Shown here: piece by piece, positions 32,593 to 43,182 of the stretch
Layout: every line of letters starts with the position of its first letter
Position numbering within the stretch: position 1 is the stretch's first letter
Source: Scalesia atractyloides
Taxonomy: Eukaryota > Streptophyta > Magnoliopsida > Asterales > Asteraceae
Length of the DNA: 64,000 nucleotides
Direction: 5' to 3'
NCBI GenBank assembly: GCA_947069175.1
Contig: CAMTDV010000012.1
Span: 35,248,341-35,312,340 of the forward strand
Notes under the pieces: model-generated
What the model was told of the DNA's origin: nothing
Databases searched by the model: none
Seen by the model: the letters and a program-made list of their open reading frames with translations, nothing else
Translations under genes and position numbers: made by a program

Positions 32593-32930
32593 AGGGATAT
32601 GGATAGGTTATTAGACCCTTAGAGCCTATACTATAGTCAATTAGAAGTTAATTGCTTATGTGTTAAGTTGGTTACATGCAAACTTATGATATTTATTTGC
32701 TTTACATTCTTCTCACACACAAATACATGCAAACACTCCCACTACTGAATGATTTTTGTGTGATATTTAATGTGTTATACATATCGTTAACATAGCATGC
32801 TTACATATATACACATCACGCACGTCTCAATTCTCACATATTTAAACATTTTCATGCTTCTCTTCTCAAATTTTGTGATGTTTTCATTTTTCAATCTCAT
32901 CAAAGTGAGTTCTACGATGGGCATGTAGTA

Positions 32931-33065
32931 ACTGGAAGGGTACAAGTACTGGTAGTCGAAACTCCTGTCTAGGATTGGCATTCGTATAAATCTAATATAA
33001 CGGATCAGTTTGCCTACCTGGGACTAACGATGAGAGTACGAAGGACCTATTAGGCCAAAGCATGC
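32931..33065 (+). other. Leader block conserved with element 2
   Basis: ATGTAGTAACTGGAAGGGTA (from 32933) and TAGGCCAAAGCATG (from 33051) match 13813-13832 and 13872-13885 of element 2, although the LTRs are unrelated in most of their length. It may be an RNA packaging or structural signal. Confidence 0.6.
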
Positions 33066-33418
33066 CACACCAAACGTCGTGTGAACTAACCCCACTTTGA
33101 GTTGTCACTGTATCTACACCAGGACACCTTCCAACTTTATACCTCGCAATCATGTTTTGCGATTTTCATTCAGGTGTGCGAGTGTTAACAGGCCAAAACC
33201 AATGTGAACCCTACAAAGCCAGTAGTCATGGGGGCCCACATGACACCTAGACCAAGTATGGGGGACATATGGAGGGCCAAACATGAGCAAGGCCCAAGAC
33301 ATCCTATGGATGGAATGAATTCATTTTTCTCATTTGTTTTTATGGATGTTAATTTCTAAATGCGGCACATGACACCTAAACGCCAAACTCATAATCTCGT
33401 TACGTATTTCATGTAGAT

Positions 33419-34760
33419 GTCTTCTAGGAACTCTCGTGGAAGTAGGAGATCAGGAAGATCTGGCGAGCATATGACTGCTCAAATAGCCCAACAAATGGCT
33501 GCCGTAACTCCCGATATTGTAATTCAAGTCCAACAAGCACTCCGCTAATCCTGTCAACCCAATCAAACCCAAGAGGGTCAAAATGCTGCCAACCTTCCCA
33601 CAAACACCACCAAATACACTTACAAGCACTTCAATTCATGTGACCCTCAAAGTACGAAGGGACTGAAGGGGTCATTGCTCTCCTTCGGTTGTTTGAAGAG
33701 ATGCAGAGTACTTTCCTCAATTGTGATTGTCCGAACGACCGTAAGGTTCGTTGTGCTACTGGTCGTCTGTATGCGGTAGCACTCACATGGTGGAATGCTG
33801 AAAAGGGCAACGAGGCATCGAAGCCGTGGTAGCCCTAACTTGGGAACAACTTCGAGAGCTTATGACAAGACGCTTCTGCCCAAGAAGTGAAATTAAAAAA
33901 CTAGAGGATGAGTTTTTTTCTTGAAACAGAAAGAGGGAGATCATATAACCTACAACAAGAGATTTCTCGAGTTGAATCAAATGGTTCCTAATTTGTTCAC
34001 TCCTCTCTACCGTTTAATCGAGCACTACATTCGAAGTCTTCTTGAAGATTTCAGGACTCTGTGATGAGTACTATGCCTGCAACTCTGGAAGCAGCAATGG
34101 AGCTAGCTACTGAGCTCACTGAAAACCATATCAGGAATGGGGATTTCAAAGATGAGAAGAAGAAAGATAAAACACCAACTAAAACCCCTAACCCAACCCA
34201 AACTGGATCCTCTTCTCGATTCCTTGGCAAGAGAAAATGAAATGGGAAGAACTTTGCTGTCACCCAAACCAACCAACCCATTGCCGTAGCTCCAATCACC
34301 CAAGTGGCTCCCCCTACCGCTCTGTTCAAGAAACAGTATACAGGACCTCACCCAAAATGCAATCGATGTCAATACCACCTACCCTTTTGAGAACCCATGT
34401 CTCCACTGCACAGGTTGTGGCCATGCAGGTCATACAATCCAAACCTGCCGCTCTCTTCAAAGACAAGCCCCCAACCAACTTCAAGCCCAACCAAACAACC
34501 AAGTGGTGGGCCAAGCTCCCTACCAACAACCTTTACTACTACCACCTGCTCAACCAATGGCCCAACCCTTTTACCAACCTAACTACACTATGATACCACC
34601 TATCAGAGCTTGTTTCAATTGCGAAGATCCAACTCATTTTCGCAACACCTATCCGTTTAGTGAACATCATCAATGCACAAGCCCAAGCTAATCCTCTAAC
34701 CAAGCCAATCCGCCAGCAAGAGGTAGAGCTTTTAACATCAACGCCAATCAAGCAAGATCG
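33419..34760 (+). pseudogene. Element 3 gag with zinc knuckles
   Basis: ATG at 33419 starts MSSRNSRGSRRSGRSGEHMT. The capsid-like part follows across several frames (around 33650-34150, ending EAAMELATELTENHIRN). One knuckle, CX2CX4HX4C, is complete at 34407-34448 (CTGCGHAGHTIQTC). The second, at 34612-34653 (CFNCEDPTHFRNT), has Tyr in place of the last Cys. Stops and shifts occur near 33546, 33830, 33920 and 34390. The role would be RNA packaging. Confidence 0.85.
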
Positions 34761-34779
34761 GATAACAACGTAGTCAATG

Positions 34780-36580
34780 GTACATTTCTTATTAACGGTA
34801 GTTATGCATCTATTCTTTTTGACATTGGCGTGGATAAGAGTTTTGTGTCCTTAGAGTTCGAATCTATTCTTGGATTACCTCGAGTTAGTCTAGCCGAATC
34901 ATTTACAGTGGAAGTAGCAGACGTGAACAGATTACGTTAGACTCTATCATTCACGATTGCACTCTTACTCTCAATGATCATGATTTTCCAATCGATCTTA
35001 TTCCTATGAAATTGGGAAGTTTTGAAGTCATCATTGGAATGGACTGGCTTAGTCAGCATCATGCTGAAGTCGTTTGTTATGAAAAATCATTCGAATTCCT
35101 CTCGCCGACGGACCAAACTCTTCGTATTTTTGGTGAAACCCCATCCAAAGAACTCAAGCTGATGTCGTGTCTTCAAGCTCGAAGATATCTTCCAAAGGAT
35201 TACATAGCATTCCTAGCCCATATCGTCAAGAAAGAAGGCAAGGGGAAGAAAATTGAAGATATTCCGGTTGTTAGAGATTTTTCTCAAGTTTTTCCCGATG
35301 ACGTTTCAGGACTTCCTCCTATGCGAGACGTCGAATTTTGAATCGACCTTATACCTGGTGCCACTCCAGTTGCAAAATCTCCATATCGGTTAGCCCCATC
35401 TGAAATGCAAGAGTTAGCTAGTCACTGTAGGAGCTGACTGACAAAGGATTTATACGTCCTAGCTCATCACCTTGGGGTGCGCTGGTTCTTTTCATCAAGA
35501 AGAACGATGGAACTTTTCGAATGTGTATTGATTATCGAGAACTCAACAAGCTGACCATCAAGAACCGTTATCCTTTACCTCGCATCGATGATCTTCTAGA
35601 TCAACTTCAGGGTGCCACCTGTTTCTCAAAAATCGATCTTCGTTCTGGTTATCATCAGCTTAGAGTACGTGAAGAAGACATTCCGAAGACTGCCTTTCGA
35701 ACTCGCTATGGTCACTACGAATTCATGGTCATGCCTTTTGGTTTGACCAATGCTCCCGCTTTTTCATGGATCTAATGAATAGGGTATGCAAACCCTATCT
35801 CGGCCGCTTCGTCATTGTTTTTATCGATGATATTCTTATTTATTCCAAGACCAAATCAGATCATGAACGACATCTTCGACTCATCCTAACACTTTTGAAA
35901 ACTGAAAAATTTTACGCTAAGTTTTCGAAATGTGAATTCTGGTTAAAAGAAGTTCAATTTATTGGTCACGTCGTCAATGACAAAGGAATTCATGTTGACC
36001 CTGCAAAGATTAAAGCAGTGCAAGAATGGCTAGCTCCACGCACTCCTACCGAAGTTATATCATTCCTCGGTTTAGTTGGTTATTATCGACGTTTCATCGC
36101 CAATTTCTCTCGTATTGCCTTACCACTCACAGCCTTAACTCATAAGGGCAAATCCTTCGTTTGGGGGCCCAAGCAGGAAGAGGCTTTTCAAATCTTAAAA
36201 CAAAAACTTTGTGATGCACCTATCCTCACTCTCCTGACGGTTGTGAAGACTTCGTGGGCAGGGACTAGGGTGTGTCTTAATGCAAAGAGGAAAGGTGATA
36301 GCCTACACCTCAAGGTAACTCAAAGTCCACGAAAAGAACTATACCACTCACGACCTAGAAGTCGGAGCAGTCGTTTCGCTCTAAAGATATGGAGAGATTA
36401 TCTCTATGGTACAAAGTGTGAGATTTACACTGACCACAAGAGCCTGCAACATATCTTTAATCAAAAAGAGTTAAACATGAGGCAACGACGATGTTTCGAA
36501 CTTTTGAATGACTATGATTGTGAATTCGATATCATCCTGGTAAAGTAAATGTCATAGCAGATGTTCTCAGTTGAAAAGAG
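34780..36580 (+). pseudogene. Element 3 protease, RT and RNase H
   Basis: The protease active-site triplet reads D-I-G at 34821-34829 instead of D-T-G. RT covers about 35380-36230: MCIDYRELNKLTIKNRYPL at 35521, KIDLRSGYHQLRV, and an intact catalytic box FIDDILIYS near 35820. A single-base shift lies at about 35758, between NAPA and DLMNRV. The thumb and connection follow (FLGLVGYYRRFIANFSR). RNase H is decayed from 36235 (the CDAS motif is lost), with DHKSLQHIFNQKEL at about 36433. The element could not complete a copy cycle. Confidence 0.9.
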
Positions 36581-36599
36581 TATGCTAACTCATTCACCT

Positions 36600-38070
36600 T
36601 TTGTGTTCTCAAATCGTAACTGACTATCAGAACCGCATTCGCGAAGCTCAACATACCTCCGTCACGAAAAATGATGTACGAGATGAACTATCTTGTGGAG
36701 CTGAAACCAAGTTAGAATCCAAGTTTGATGGTATCCTTTACTATCCAAATCGTATTTGGGTACCTGATCGTGAAAATCTTCGTACTTTTCTCAGAATGAG
36801 GCCCACAAAACACGATATTCTATACATCCGGGTGCTGATAAGATGTATCAAGATTTACGATACTCTTACGGGTGGCCTGGAATGAAGAAGGATATCCCCA
36901 TTTTTGTCTCCAAGTGCCTCACGTGTTCAAACGTTAAAGCCGAACATCAAAGACCCTCATGATTACTCGTTCAACCCGAAATATCCGTTTGGAAGTGAGA
37001 AAATATAACCACGGATTTTATTACCGAGTTACCTCGCACCTCCAGTGGGCATGACATGATTTGGGCTATTGTCGATCGCCTCACTAAATCAGCTCATTTT
37101 ATTCCAATCCGCGAAGATTACAAAAACGAGAAGTTAGCTCGTATTTACATTGATGAAATTGTAAGTCGACATGGTGTGCCTTTGAGCATCATATCGGATC
37201 GAGATGGACGTTTTACTTCACGGACATGGCAGGCCGTGCAATCAGCATTAGGCACTTGCTTAGATCTCAGCACCGCCTTTCACCTCAAACTGATGGTCAA
37301 TCTGAGCGCACCATACAGACTCTTGAAGACATGTTACGAGCATGTGTCATTGACTTCAAGGGCAATTGGGATACACATCTACCATTAGTTGAATTTTCAT
37401 ACAATAATAGTTACCATTCGAGCATCGGTATGGCTCCTTTTGAAGCATTATACGGTCGTAAGTGCCGATCACCGGTATGTTGGCACGAAATCGGTGAAGC
37501 ACAGATCACTAGACCAGAATTAATTCAAGAAACAACCGATAAGATTCTCCAAATCTGCAATAATCTTCTAGCAGCTCAGAGTCGACAAAAGAGTTACGCA
37601 GATAAACGACGAAAGCCGCTTGAGTTTTGTGTTGGCGATCAAGTACTTTTGAAAGTATCACCATGGAAGGGAGTTGTTCGGTTTGGACAAAAAGGCAAGC
37701 TAGCACCTCGCTATGTTGGACCATTTAAAATACTCGAGAGAGTGGGTCCTATAGCATACAAGCTTGACCTACCTGAAGAACTCAGCAAGATTCATCCCAC
37801 GTTCCATGTATCCAACTTGAAAAAGTGCCTTGCTGATGAAAACCTCCATATATCGTTAGAAGATATTCAGATTAATGAGTCAATGCATTTCGTAGAACAA
37901 CCTGTAGAAATCATGGACTTCGGTGAGAAATGTTTAAGACGAAGTCGAATTCCGATAGTCAGGGTTTGTTAGGAGTCAAATAGGAGGACCTGAGTTTACT
38001 CGGGAAGGCGAAGACTCAATGTGCGAAAAATACCCTCACCTCTTCCAAGACAAACCTACCACTACTTAAA
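36600..38070 (+). pseudogene. Element 3 integrase and C-terminal tail
   Basis: The zinc-binding region is at about 36805-36935 (KCLTCSNVKAEH in a shifted frame). The catalytic core shows TTDFITELPR (about 37012), SDRDGRFTSR (about 37195) and QSERTIQTLEDM (about 37300), so the three acidic residues are still written. The C-terminal domain is open for 248 codons from 37226 (ALYGRKCRSP; KLAPRYVGPFKILERVG; RRSRIPIVRV). The last part meets a stop at 37970, and a chromodomain-like end is only faintly kept to 38070. Confidence 0.9.
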
Positions 38071-38302
38071 TTTCGGGACGAAATTTCTAAAAGTAGGGGA
38101 TACTGTAACATTTTTCGTAAAACGGGTTCTAAAACCCGCTTCATTTTGTAATTCAAAAATACGTTATGATGTTTCGTTACGCATTTATGTTATGCGTTTA
38201 AAATTAGTTATATTATTGGTATTTAATAATAAATAATGATAATAAAGTTAAAATAATAATAATATTAACAACTAAAATATAAATAATAAAAATAAAACAA
38301 AA

Positions 38303-38370
38303 GGTGGAGACCACGGGTATCGAACCGGGTCTCCACCCAAATCAAACATATTACACACCACTACACCACC
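38303..38370 (-). repeat. tRNA-like module (minus) in LTR
   Basis: Minus reading GGTGGTGTAGTGGTG ... CCGGTTCGATACCCG ... CTCCACC. It has a good B-box (GGTTCGATACC), a weak A-box and complementary ends. It is not a functional tRNA, since arm pairing is incomplete. It may derive from a tRNA or SINE. Confidence 0.5.
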
Positions 38371-38956
38371 CCACACACATCTGTTATAGTTCTAAACCGA
38401 ATGCTATTTATACCAAAACAACACTTGAAATTAAATGCAAGAACACCCACCTAGTAACGGCTGCAATCTTCATCAATCATCAAAACCTCCGTTTCTTTTA
38501 CGAATTTAACTGAAAACCATTTTCCAAATCATATGTTAGACTCAATCAATGGGTCAGCAATGATCAATTCGGTTATGTAATCATCATGGCATTAAAATCC
38601 TTGACCGAAACCAAAAATGAAATCAAGCCGGTACCTTCTCTATAAATAGAGAATTTCCGAAATCATTAGAACCATACACTCTCGCAAAACGTTTCTAAAC
38701 TCTCAAAAGACTCTCTGTTTCTCAACACACTCGCCGGAATCGTGATTCAAGATCACCGGAACTTCACCGGAGAAATCAAAGCCATCTCCTGTTCGGTATA
38801 ACCACCCTTGAATCCTTTTCAACATTCTTATTATTCATATTCAGTAATTGTTACAAATAATCCGATAAGTTTCATCGGATTTGCAAAACAGTATATATGA
38901 GGTGAAGAAGATGAAGTTGAATCAAAGTATAAATGAATTTAAAATGATCTTTTAAC

Positions 38957-39263
38957 CGGGTTAGACACACAGTCCAGTGGTGGACTGTGTGCAACTTGAA
39001 ACATATGGTCCCGGGTTCGAGCCTCTGATACGTTGTCGGTTTCTTTAAATAAACCAAACCTTTTTAAAACTAATATATAGAACGATGCAGATAGTGTATA
39101 AAATTAATAAAAATCCCATATCTTTCGGGTTAGTCACACAGCCCAATTGGTCAGGCTATGTGCAACACGAAGCTTAGGTCAGCGTTCGAGTCCGGTCGGT
39201 TACATGTTTCTGAAATTACCAAACCTTTTTAAATATAACCAGATTATGGTTTATCTTATTATG

Positions 39264-39295
<32 letters not shown>

Positions 39296-39400
39296 ATTAA
39301 AACTGGATAGATTTCAGGTTAGACACGTAGCTCAGTTGGTAGAGCTGCGTGCACGTAAACGAGAGGTTACGCGTTCGAGTCCCACATGTTGCCAAAACTG
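38957..39400 (+). repeat. Three tandem tRNA-like modules in LTR
   Basis: Modules start near 38961, 39131 and 39321. Each has GGTTAGACACAC-like lead, an A-box-like part (best TAGCTCAGTTGG at 39328-39339) and a B-box (GGGTTCGAGCC, GCGTTCGAGTCC, GCGTTCGAGTCC). The first two are followed by AAACCTTTTTAAA. The third has a D-arm GCTC...GAGC but weak anticodon and T stems. They look like repeats of a tRNA-derived unit, not tRNA genes. Confidence 0.6.
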
Positions 39401-40376
39401 TCCGGTTCGACCCCTAGAGGATTATATTTTTTTAATTAAACGTTTTTTTTTTCTCCAAAAAACTATAAAAATATATAATTAAATAATCCTTATTAAGCAT
39501 AAGAATCAGTAACAAATACAATAAAATTATCTAAAAAGTCTAATAAAATTCATTAAATATAAATACTAATTTTAGTAAAAGAAATATATTTACCGAATTA
39601 TTACGTGAATATTTAGGTTAGCGTTTCTCGTCGGTTGGTATCTTTAAATCGTGCGCGCTCTTCATCAAATCAAAAACGCACCACTGTGAGTGAATTCTAC
39701 AAACTTCCTTTTTATTATGTTTTGGGTGTATCATGTGTCGTTTTATTTATATCATTTATTCAACACTCGTGCTATTACCATTATATGAACTAACGTGCTA
39801 TGTGATATTTTGTTTATTGTTATTTGTGGTTATACTTTCTCATTTCAGTCAAGCTCTCACGTTAGGCCCACTTGTTCCAGTTACATACGGTAGAGCGTCG
39901 TGTTGCCTAATTAGATCGGCTCCGTTTGATTGAGCCTTGATCTCACAGCACATCGCTTATCGTGCTCACATGTACATTGCTAGATGATTATGTGGTTTGT
40001 GGTTAGAGTAGATATAGTTGTTCAAATTTGATTTATGCACATTTTATTAAATTAACACACATATCAATTCTTTCTAATGTTTAAACGGGATTCACTCGCC
40101 AACTTTTTTGACCCAAATCTCTATTTTTACACATGATACAGGTGATCAGGTTGAAGCAGGGAACATATAGGACTTGGGCCATATAAGATAAATAAAGCGT
40201 TATTTGAATGTCATGTTTAGAACAATTTGTGTTTGTATGGATTATGTGTTGGTTGGAATATTTTTTTTTATTTGAAATAATAAATATGAAACTTTTATAA
40301 TAGTAAATGTCATGAGCTTTGATGAAAATGCAATCATGCCCCGACTACTATATCCGCTGCGGGTCAGGGTGTGACA

Positions 40377-42870
40377 TGACCGACCCGAGAACTGACTCGA
40401 CTGTAATATAATACCCGATTTACATACCCTAAATATAGGGTCGGTTCTGGATAGTTATCACATGGATATCTTTGTCCCAAGTATAATATCCAACCCTATA
40501 TGTGTCTCATGTTCAAAACTCATGAGTTGAAGCTGTTGAAGCCACTGTACAAAGAAACCACATGAAGACCAATAATGAATCATTAAACTAGGGTATATCG
40601 TTATGGCATTTAGGAATTAAGCAATGGGGCCCTTAATTTCAATCCAATTCAATTAAAATGACGGTATGAATTCCATTACATTGTTTATTTTTATGTTTGA
40701 ATTCCTTTAATTGTTATTTATTGTCAACTGGGAAACCTACTTTGAATTCATTTCAACGACATGCAAATACCTTTGTGATATATAATTGTTTATATTTCAT
40801 GATAATTATTAAATTTGCATGTTAATTAAGCTTCATGGATTGTTTATGTTTCATGATAATGTCTAATATCTATAGTTAAAAACTCTTTGCACATCGAGTG
40901 TTCGTTAAAATGTATGAAATAAATATTTGACAAAACATGTTACCAAATGTTGATGTTGTGATATATTTCCTATTTTCATTGCCAAACGCAGAAAAACATA
41001 GAAGTAGGTAAACAAAAACTTTATAATTCAAATATTCAAACATCCAAAATATATCAAGGAATTCAAACATAATACGGAACAAATTTAAGTTAATGATCAA
41101 AAAACGAATGATGAAAGATGGTTTATTTTTGCCATTAATTAGTTAAGTAGGTAATAAAAAATCATATCTCAAATGGGTTGCTTATACCAGCCCATAACCT
41201 AGAGCCAAAAGTCCAAAAAAAACAAAAAAAAAACCTATGTGTTACATCTTTAATACATCGGTCCAGCTGTTTGATCTCGTTTTTACCCTGTTTTTGGACC
41301 GACCGACCCGACCTGATTATAGTATAAATATTGGAACCGATTTTCAACCCTACTAGATTCGGTTTAGTCCGATTTGAATGTCTTTTCAGATCAGTTATCG
41401 GTTAATATCGCTTCGGACCTATTTATGCTCACCCGTATAAATAATTGCATACCTCTTTTCAACCTCTATTTTTAGTGGCACTAAGATTATATGTGTAGAT
41501 GATGTGTCGTTTGACGATAGTTCTTTTGTTTTTTGTAATGATGGAGTTCTAATCCGACCCACACATAATGGATCAAAATGTGTTGGTGGTACCAAATTGT
41601 AAAGTAAAGATGTTTCTTTCTAACATCATGTGTGTACTGTGTAGTGGTGGGTTAGTTTTAAGCCTTTCTTTTAGGTAAATGTGATAGTCCAATCAGCAAA
41701 AGAGTATTATGGGCTTGAAATTAAAATGGGTGTAGTGGTATAATGCCTCATAATGCTCATTGCAATGATTACCCAATTATTTATTTTTTTAAATTAAAAC
41801 AAATAATATTTCATTAAATAAATAAAAAATTACATAAATACTAAAACACAAAAAATTAATACTATTCGACTTAATTTTCATCTTCGATTTCGGCGTACTC
41901 GTCTTCATCTTCGCCTTCATCGCCATCTTCGTCTTCCTCGTCATCTTCTTCTTCACAATGATGTGGAGTTGTGTTTACTTTTTGTGGTATATGATTGTGA
42001 GTGTAAATGTATTGTGATGTTTTGTGTGGTGTATATATATATATATAATTATGTGTGTGTGTGTGTGTGTGTGTGAATTTAAATTAAAAAAATGTAGCCG
42101 TCATTGCCAACGGTTGATGTCAAAGTTTTGTGATTCAAGCGTTTAAAGAAACGCCCAACCCAAAAGCCAAAAAAGGGCCTATGGGCGGTGTTATCGTGTG
42201 AACTGGGTTTTTTGCCCATCCACGCCAAAACAACATACCACTACAAGTGGTCTAAGTCGTGAGGGTTCTAATCACATATTGAACATTGTTGTGGATTTAG
42301 GAGTAGGTTTAGAAGGGATGTGAGCTAGGCGCTTTATAAAATCTAGCTAGCTTGGGACTCATCTTCTCAATGGGGTATGCCCCAACATCGTAAACATAAT
42401 AGGAATATCTCTAATACACATTTATAACATTCAGTCCCTAATAAATTCAACATTGTTTGTTTTATCTCATGACTTTTTTTACTTGCCCGTATGTAAACTT
42501 TTCGGGAGTTCACAGGTGTTAGAATTACTCACACTTAAATACGAAGTTGTACTCTCATTAACAGTGTATAGTAAATAGGCAACCCGTTTAACACCTTAAT
42601 CTATGAACCAAAAATAAAAATCTAATTATTTTTCCATCGGGTTGACGTTTAGAATTACCACCCCAAATAAATGTTATTACTTTCAAACCTTTTGCAGATA
42701 TTTTAAATTTATTACAACAATCAACAATTCCTTATGATACATAGTTGGTCTCTGAATTAATTACACATGAAGGCTCCCATTCATGTATAGCTTGCCTTGC
42801 ATCCATGCTATATGTATTGCAACCACAAGGGTCCATTCTACCCAACTAACCTTATCTCCAAAACTTCATT
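40377..42870. other. Intergenic, repeat-derived, no intact gene
   Basis: 40377-41400 is AT-rich with ACCCGACC-type element edges (40380, 41290-41345). 41733-42253 is bounded by GTGTAGTGGTAT and ATACCACTAC, a possible terminal inverted repeat pair. Inside, 41870-41960 read on minus encodes an acidic tail (Glu/Asp run ending DEN and a stop), and there is a (TA)n-(TG)n microsatellite at 42025-42076. The remainder has no gene I can support. Confidence 0.5.
42025..42076. repeat. (TA)n/(TG)n microsatellite
   Basis: About 9 TA units followed by about 12 TG units. Confidence 0.9.
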
Positions 42871-42873
42871 AAA

Positions 42874-43182
42874 ATGACTCATAAAGAACTCATCAAGATT
42901 TCAATGAAGAAAAGAAGGGAAAGAGTGAGCTTTTCAGCAAGTTTGCCTTAGGATGTTCATGGGGTGTTTGCAGATAGTGATTGTGTAGTCCAATACTCTT
43001 CCCATCCCTTTCGGGATATAAGAAAATCTATATTAGAGATGATTCAATACGCAAAAGTTCAAGATTGGAACGATATTGAGGAGTTGATCTACTGTTATAT
43101 AGCTCTCAATTCACCCGAAACTCATATCTACATTAAGGATGCTTTCGTTAGCTTATCCTGTCCATTATCCATCAAACATTAG
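42874..43182 (+). pseudogene. OVATE-family protein (OFP), C-terminal remnant with stop
   Basis: ATG at 42874 reads MTHKELIKISMKKRRERVSF then SASLP, a TAG at 42949-42951, and DVHGVFADSDCVV followed by an OVATE domain: DIRKSILEMIQ, DWNDIEELIYCYIALNSPE, IKDAF, stop at 43180-43182. OVATE-family proteins are plant transcriptional repressors that bind homeodomain partners and shape organs; the domain is about 60-70 residues at the C-terminus, as here. An Arg codon is expected where the TAG stands (from memory of the family). The N-terminal half of an OFP is not recognisable upstream. It is probably a pseudogene, unless the real start lies after the stop. Confidence 0.75.

Larger units (their letters stand above)
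31650..40376 (+). mobile_element. Ty3/gypsy chromovirus with rearranged 5' LTR (element 3)
   Basis: Order: inverted LTR end (31650-31860), direct LTR end (31922-32125), a first primer site, a 440-bp piece of LTR (32138-32577), a second primer site, leader, gag, protease, RT, RNase H, integrase, purine tract and a 2273-bp 3' LTR. Outer flanks CGACC (31645-31649) and TGACC (40377-40381) match at four of five bases, which would make the whole rearranged block one insertion. Pol is more complete than in element 2 but is frameshifted. Confidence 0.85.
38104..40376 (+). repeat. 3' LTR of element 3 (2273 bp)
   Basis: Begins TGTAACATTTTTCG after the purine tract AAAGTAGGGGATAC and ends CAGGGTGTGACA. 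A TATA box TATAAATA is at 38641-38648. The LTR contains four tRNA-like modules and an (AT)n run (39269-39295). Confidence 0.88.

Noticed and set aside
34051..34378. Minus-strand membrane-like ORFs over element 3 gag
   Set aside because: Antisense shadows of gag; hydrophobicity follows from the reverse complement.
39321..39395. A functional tRNA gene
   Set aside because: A- and B-boxes are present, but the anticodon and T stems do not pair properly and similar decayed units lie on both sides.
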